Shown piece after piece: positions 62,620 through 64,000 of a stretch of 64,000 nt of DNA. Numbering within the stretch: position 1 is the first letter of the stretch; every line of letters begins with the position of its first letter. The notes beneath the pieces are model-generated. The model was not told the origin of the DNA and made no database searches. It worked only from the letters and a program-made list of their open reading frames with translations. The stretch is from Serinus canaria (taxonomy: Eukaryota; Chordata; Aves; Passeriformes; Fringillidae). The stretch lies in contig NC_066315.1 in assembly GCF_022539315.1 (NCBI RefSeq), positions 93,840,490 to 93,904,489 on the forward strand, written 5' to 3'. The position numbers and the translations under genes are program-made.

Positions 62620-64000
62620 GAAACAATCCAAAGAACCTGTCAAAAGCACAAAAAAAATTCCCAAATCCGGTCAATGCAAGGCATAAGTTTAAGATACAGC
62701 AATGATAAATAACTGCAGCTCTGCAGAGACATAAATATTTCCATGTAGCATTCTGGATACTATACTAGTAGGTAGAACAGCTTTTTCTTTTATTTTTTCC
62801 CTTCACTCTCCCCAATCACTATCAGCAGTTTTTATAAAAGACATCTCAGTGAGATAACTGATTATGGAATCAATAAATGATATGACACTTCATCCAGTCT
62901 GTATAGCACTATGCGGAAAGCAGTGCCCTTCTCGTTAAGGTTCAATATTAAAAGATATGCCTGAAATACAAAAGGCTGCTGAATGAACAACATTGAATGT
63001 CAAACAATTGACCATTTCTCACAAATTTTCAAAACCTGCTGAAGAAAATAACTGTGTACAGACAGCAACAACATTTAAAATTGCCTGTACCTTTTACCAA
63101 ACATTATAAATTTGGAGGGTGAAAGCGTGGTGCTACCCAAGTCAATTGTACCATGTCCTTTGATGAAACCAAAATACTGCCAAAGGATTTTGCAGTTTTA
63201 CTGGCATTTTAAAAACAACTACATAATTCTAAAAGACAAGTTTGTACCATGCTACAACCACTTAAACATAATCAACTGTCATTTTTATGTGTAATACAGG
63301 AATCCATAAAACTCAGTTTAGTTCATTAAATTACACTGAATTAACGTGTGACAATTCCTGCAGTCACAGCATCCACACACCATCCAAAGAAAGAGGAGGA
63401 TGGACAGAGAGATATAGGAGCACAAGTCTTAAGGAAGCTACACAGCCATTCCCTGTGTAGGGCTTTTAATGGCCTATTTCACAGAACAGTCTCTTGGAAA
63501 TAAACTCAACCTGTCACTACGAGGCAAACCAACATGCTGATTATACTAAAATTATGAATCTCTTTCTGAACCGCAATGTTATTCAAATCCCTTCCTCGAT
63601 CCCCTTCCCGCTCTATAAGGCTCAACAAGCTGGAACAATAATGTGCTGAGCCACCACAGCGAGGTCGCTTGCATGAGATTCTATTCATCTTTTATACAAC
63701 TGTGTGTGCAGGCTTCTCAACAAACGAAGCCCAATAAAACCTGATCCGCTGCAGTATCAGCTGCATCTCCTACTTTAAAAGGGAGGTCACTCGCCTCGTC
63801 TTTTTCCCCCCCAAATCCTTCCAAGTTTTTTGTTCCTCCATCCAAATCACTCCCAATGCGTTGAGCTAACTACTTTTGTTTTCAGCAATTATTTTCACTC
63901 CAGCGCTTGGAGGACTGATTTGGAAAACAAGCACAAATTGATTCCAAACACTCTAATTATCAGTAATGAACACCTATCATATTCTATAAGCGAAGAACCG
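62620..64000. other. Non-coding DNA, possible conserved block at the right edge
   Basis: 62620-63290 is anonymous AT-rich sequence. 63290-64000 is less biased, lacks simple repeats apart from a short T/C run near 63804, and has scattered CpGs. Its texture fits a conserved non-coding element or the approach to an exon beyond the window. No frame gives a recognisable protein. Confidence 0.45.

Noticed and set aside
1..64000. CRISPR array, prokaryotic operons, rRNA genes or plasmid features
   Set aside because: No regularly spaced repeats, dense coding, ribosome-binding sites or rRNA signatures are present; the window is vertebrate-like.

Overview
The window looks like about 64 kb of AT-rich, non-coding DNA from a vertebrate nucleus, most probably a bird (or a close sauropsid). 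The evidence is several CR1-type LINE fragments, including the typical avian antisense 3' end (repeated AGAATCAT/AGAATCAC followed by the GGAACCTT, TCCAACC and TTGCTCAGAG-like blocks). There are no primate or rodent SINEs or L1 elements, repeat density is low, and dinucleotide microsatellites are present. Nothing bacterial, phage-like or plasmid-like is seen. I could not identify a protein-coding exon with confidence. The open reading frames are short, overlap on both strands and resemble no family I recognise. The longest, 216 codons at 43424-44074, also looks non-coding.

Layout. 1-1440 is featureless AT-rich DNA. At about 1617-2060 lies a clear CpG island, the best promoter candidate, with a CRE-like site and an E-box on its right shore. 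2470-16120 is AT-rich sequence holding one CR1 fragment (5168-5402), two dinucleotide arrays and homopolymers. 16121-17760 pairs a stretch dense in TAATTA homeodomain motifs with a small CpG cluster; it looks like a regulatory element. 17761-41500 is mostly anonymous, with a CA array at 28426-28468, an inverted pair of TCF/LEF motifs at 28982-29016, an 18-bp palindrome at 24821-24838 and a perfect 30-bp palindrome at 31590-31619. 41545-51100 holds most of the CR1-derived sequence (41545-41670, 42879-43040, 43042-43295, 47096-47652, 51051-51100), a 24-bp palindrome and a G-quadruplex motif. 52600-64000 is single-copy-looking DNA with several stretches that read like conserved non-coding elements. 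It also contains a second, smaller CpG island (57480-57735) with a short GGCCCC hexanucleotide array and, about 0.4 kb downstream, a strong splice-acceptor-like tract.

Interpretation. The simplest reading is a gene desert or very long intron beside a developmental regulator, with two CpG islands that may start non-coding or alternative first-exon transcripts. That is inference; neither neighbouring gene nor species can be named from the sequence alone. No novel multi-gene system was found. The items most worth checking are the 30-bp perfect palindrome, the two CpG islands with their possible transcripts, and the homeodomain-rich and TCF/LEF-paired blocks.
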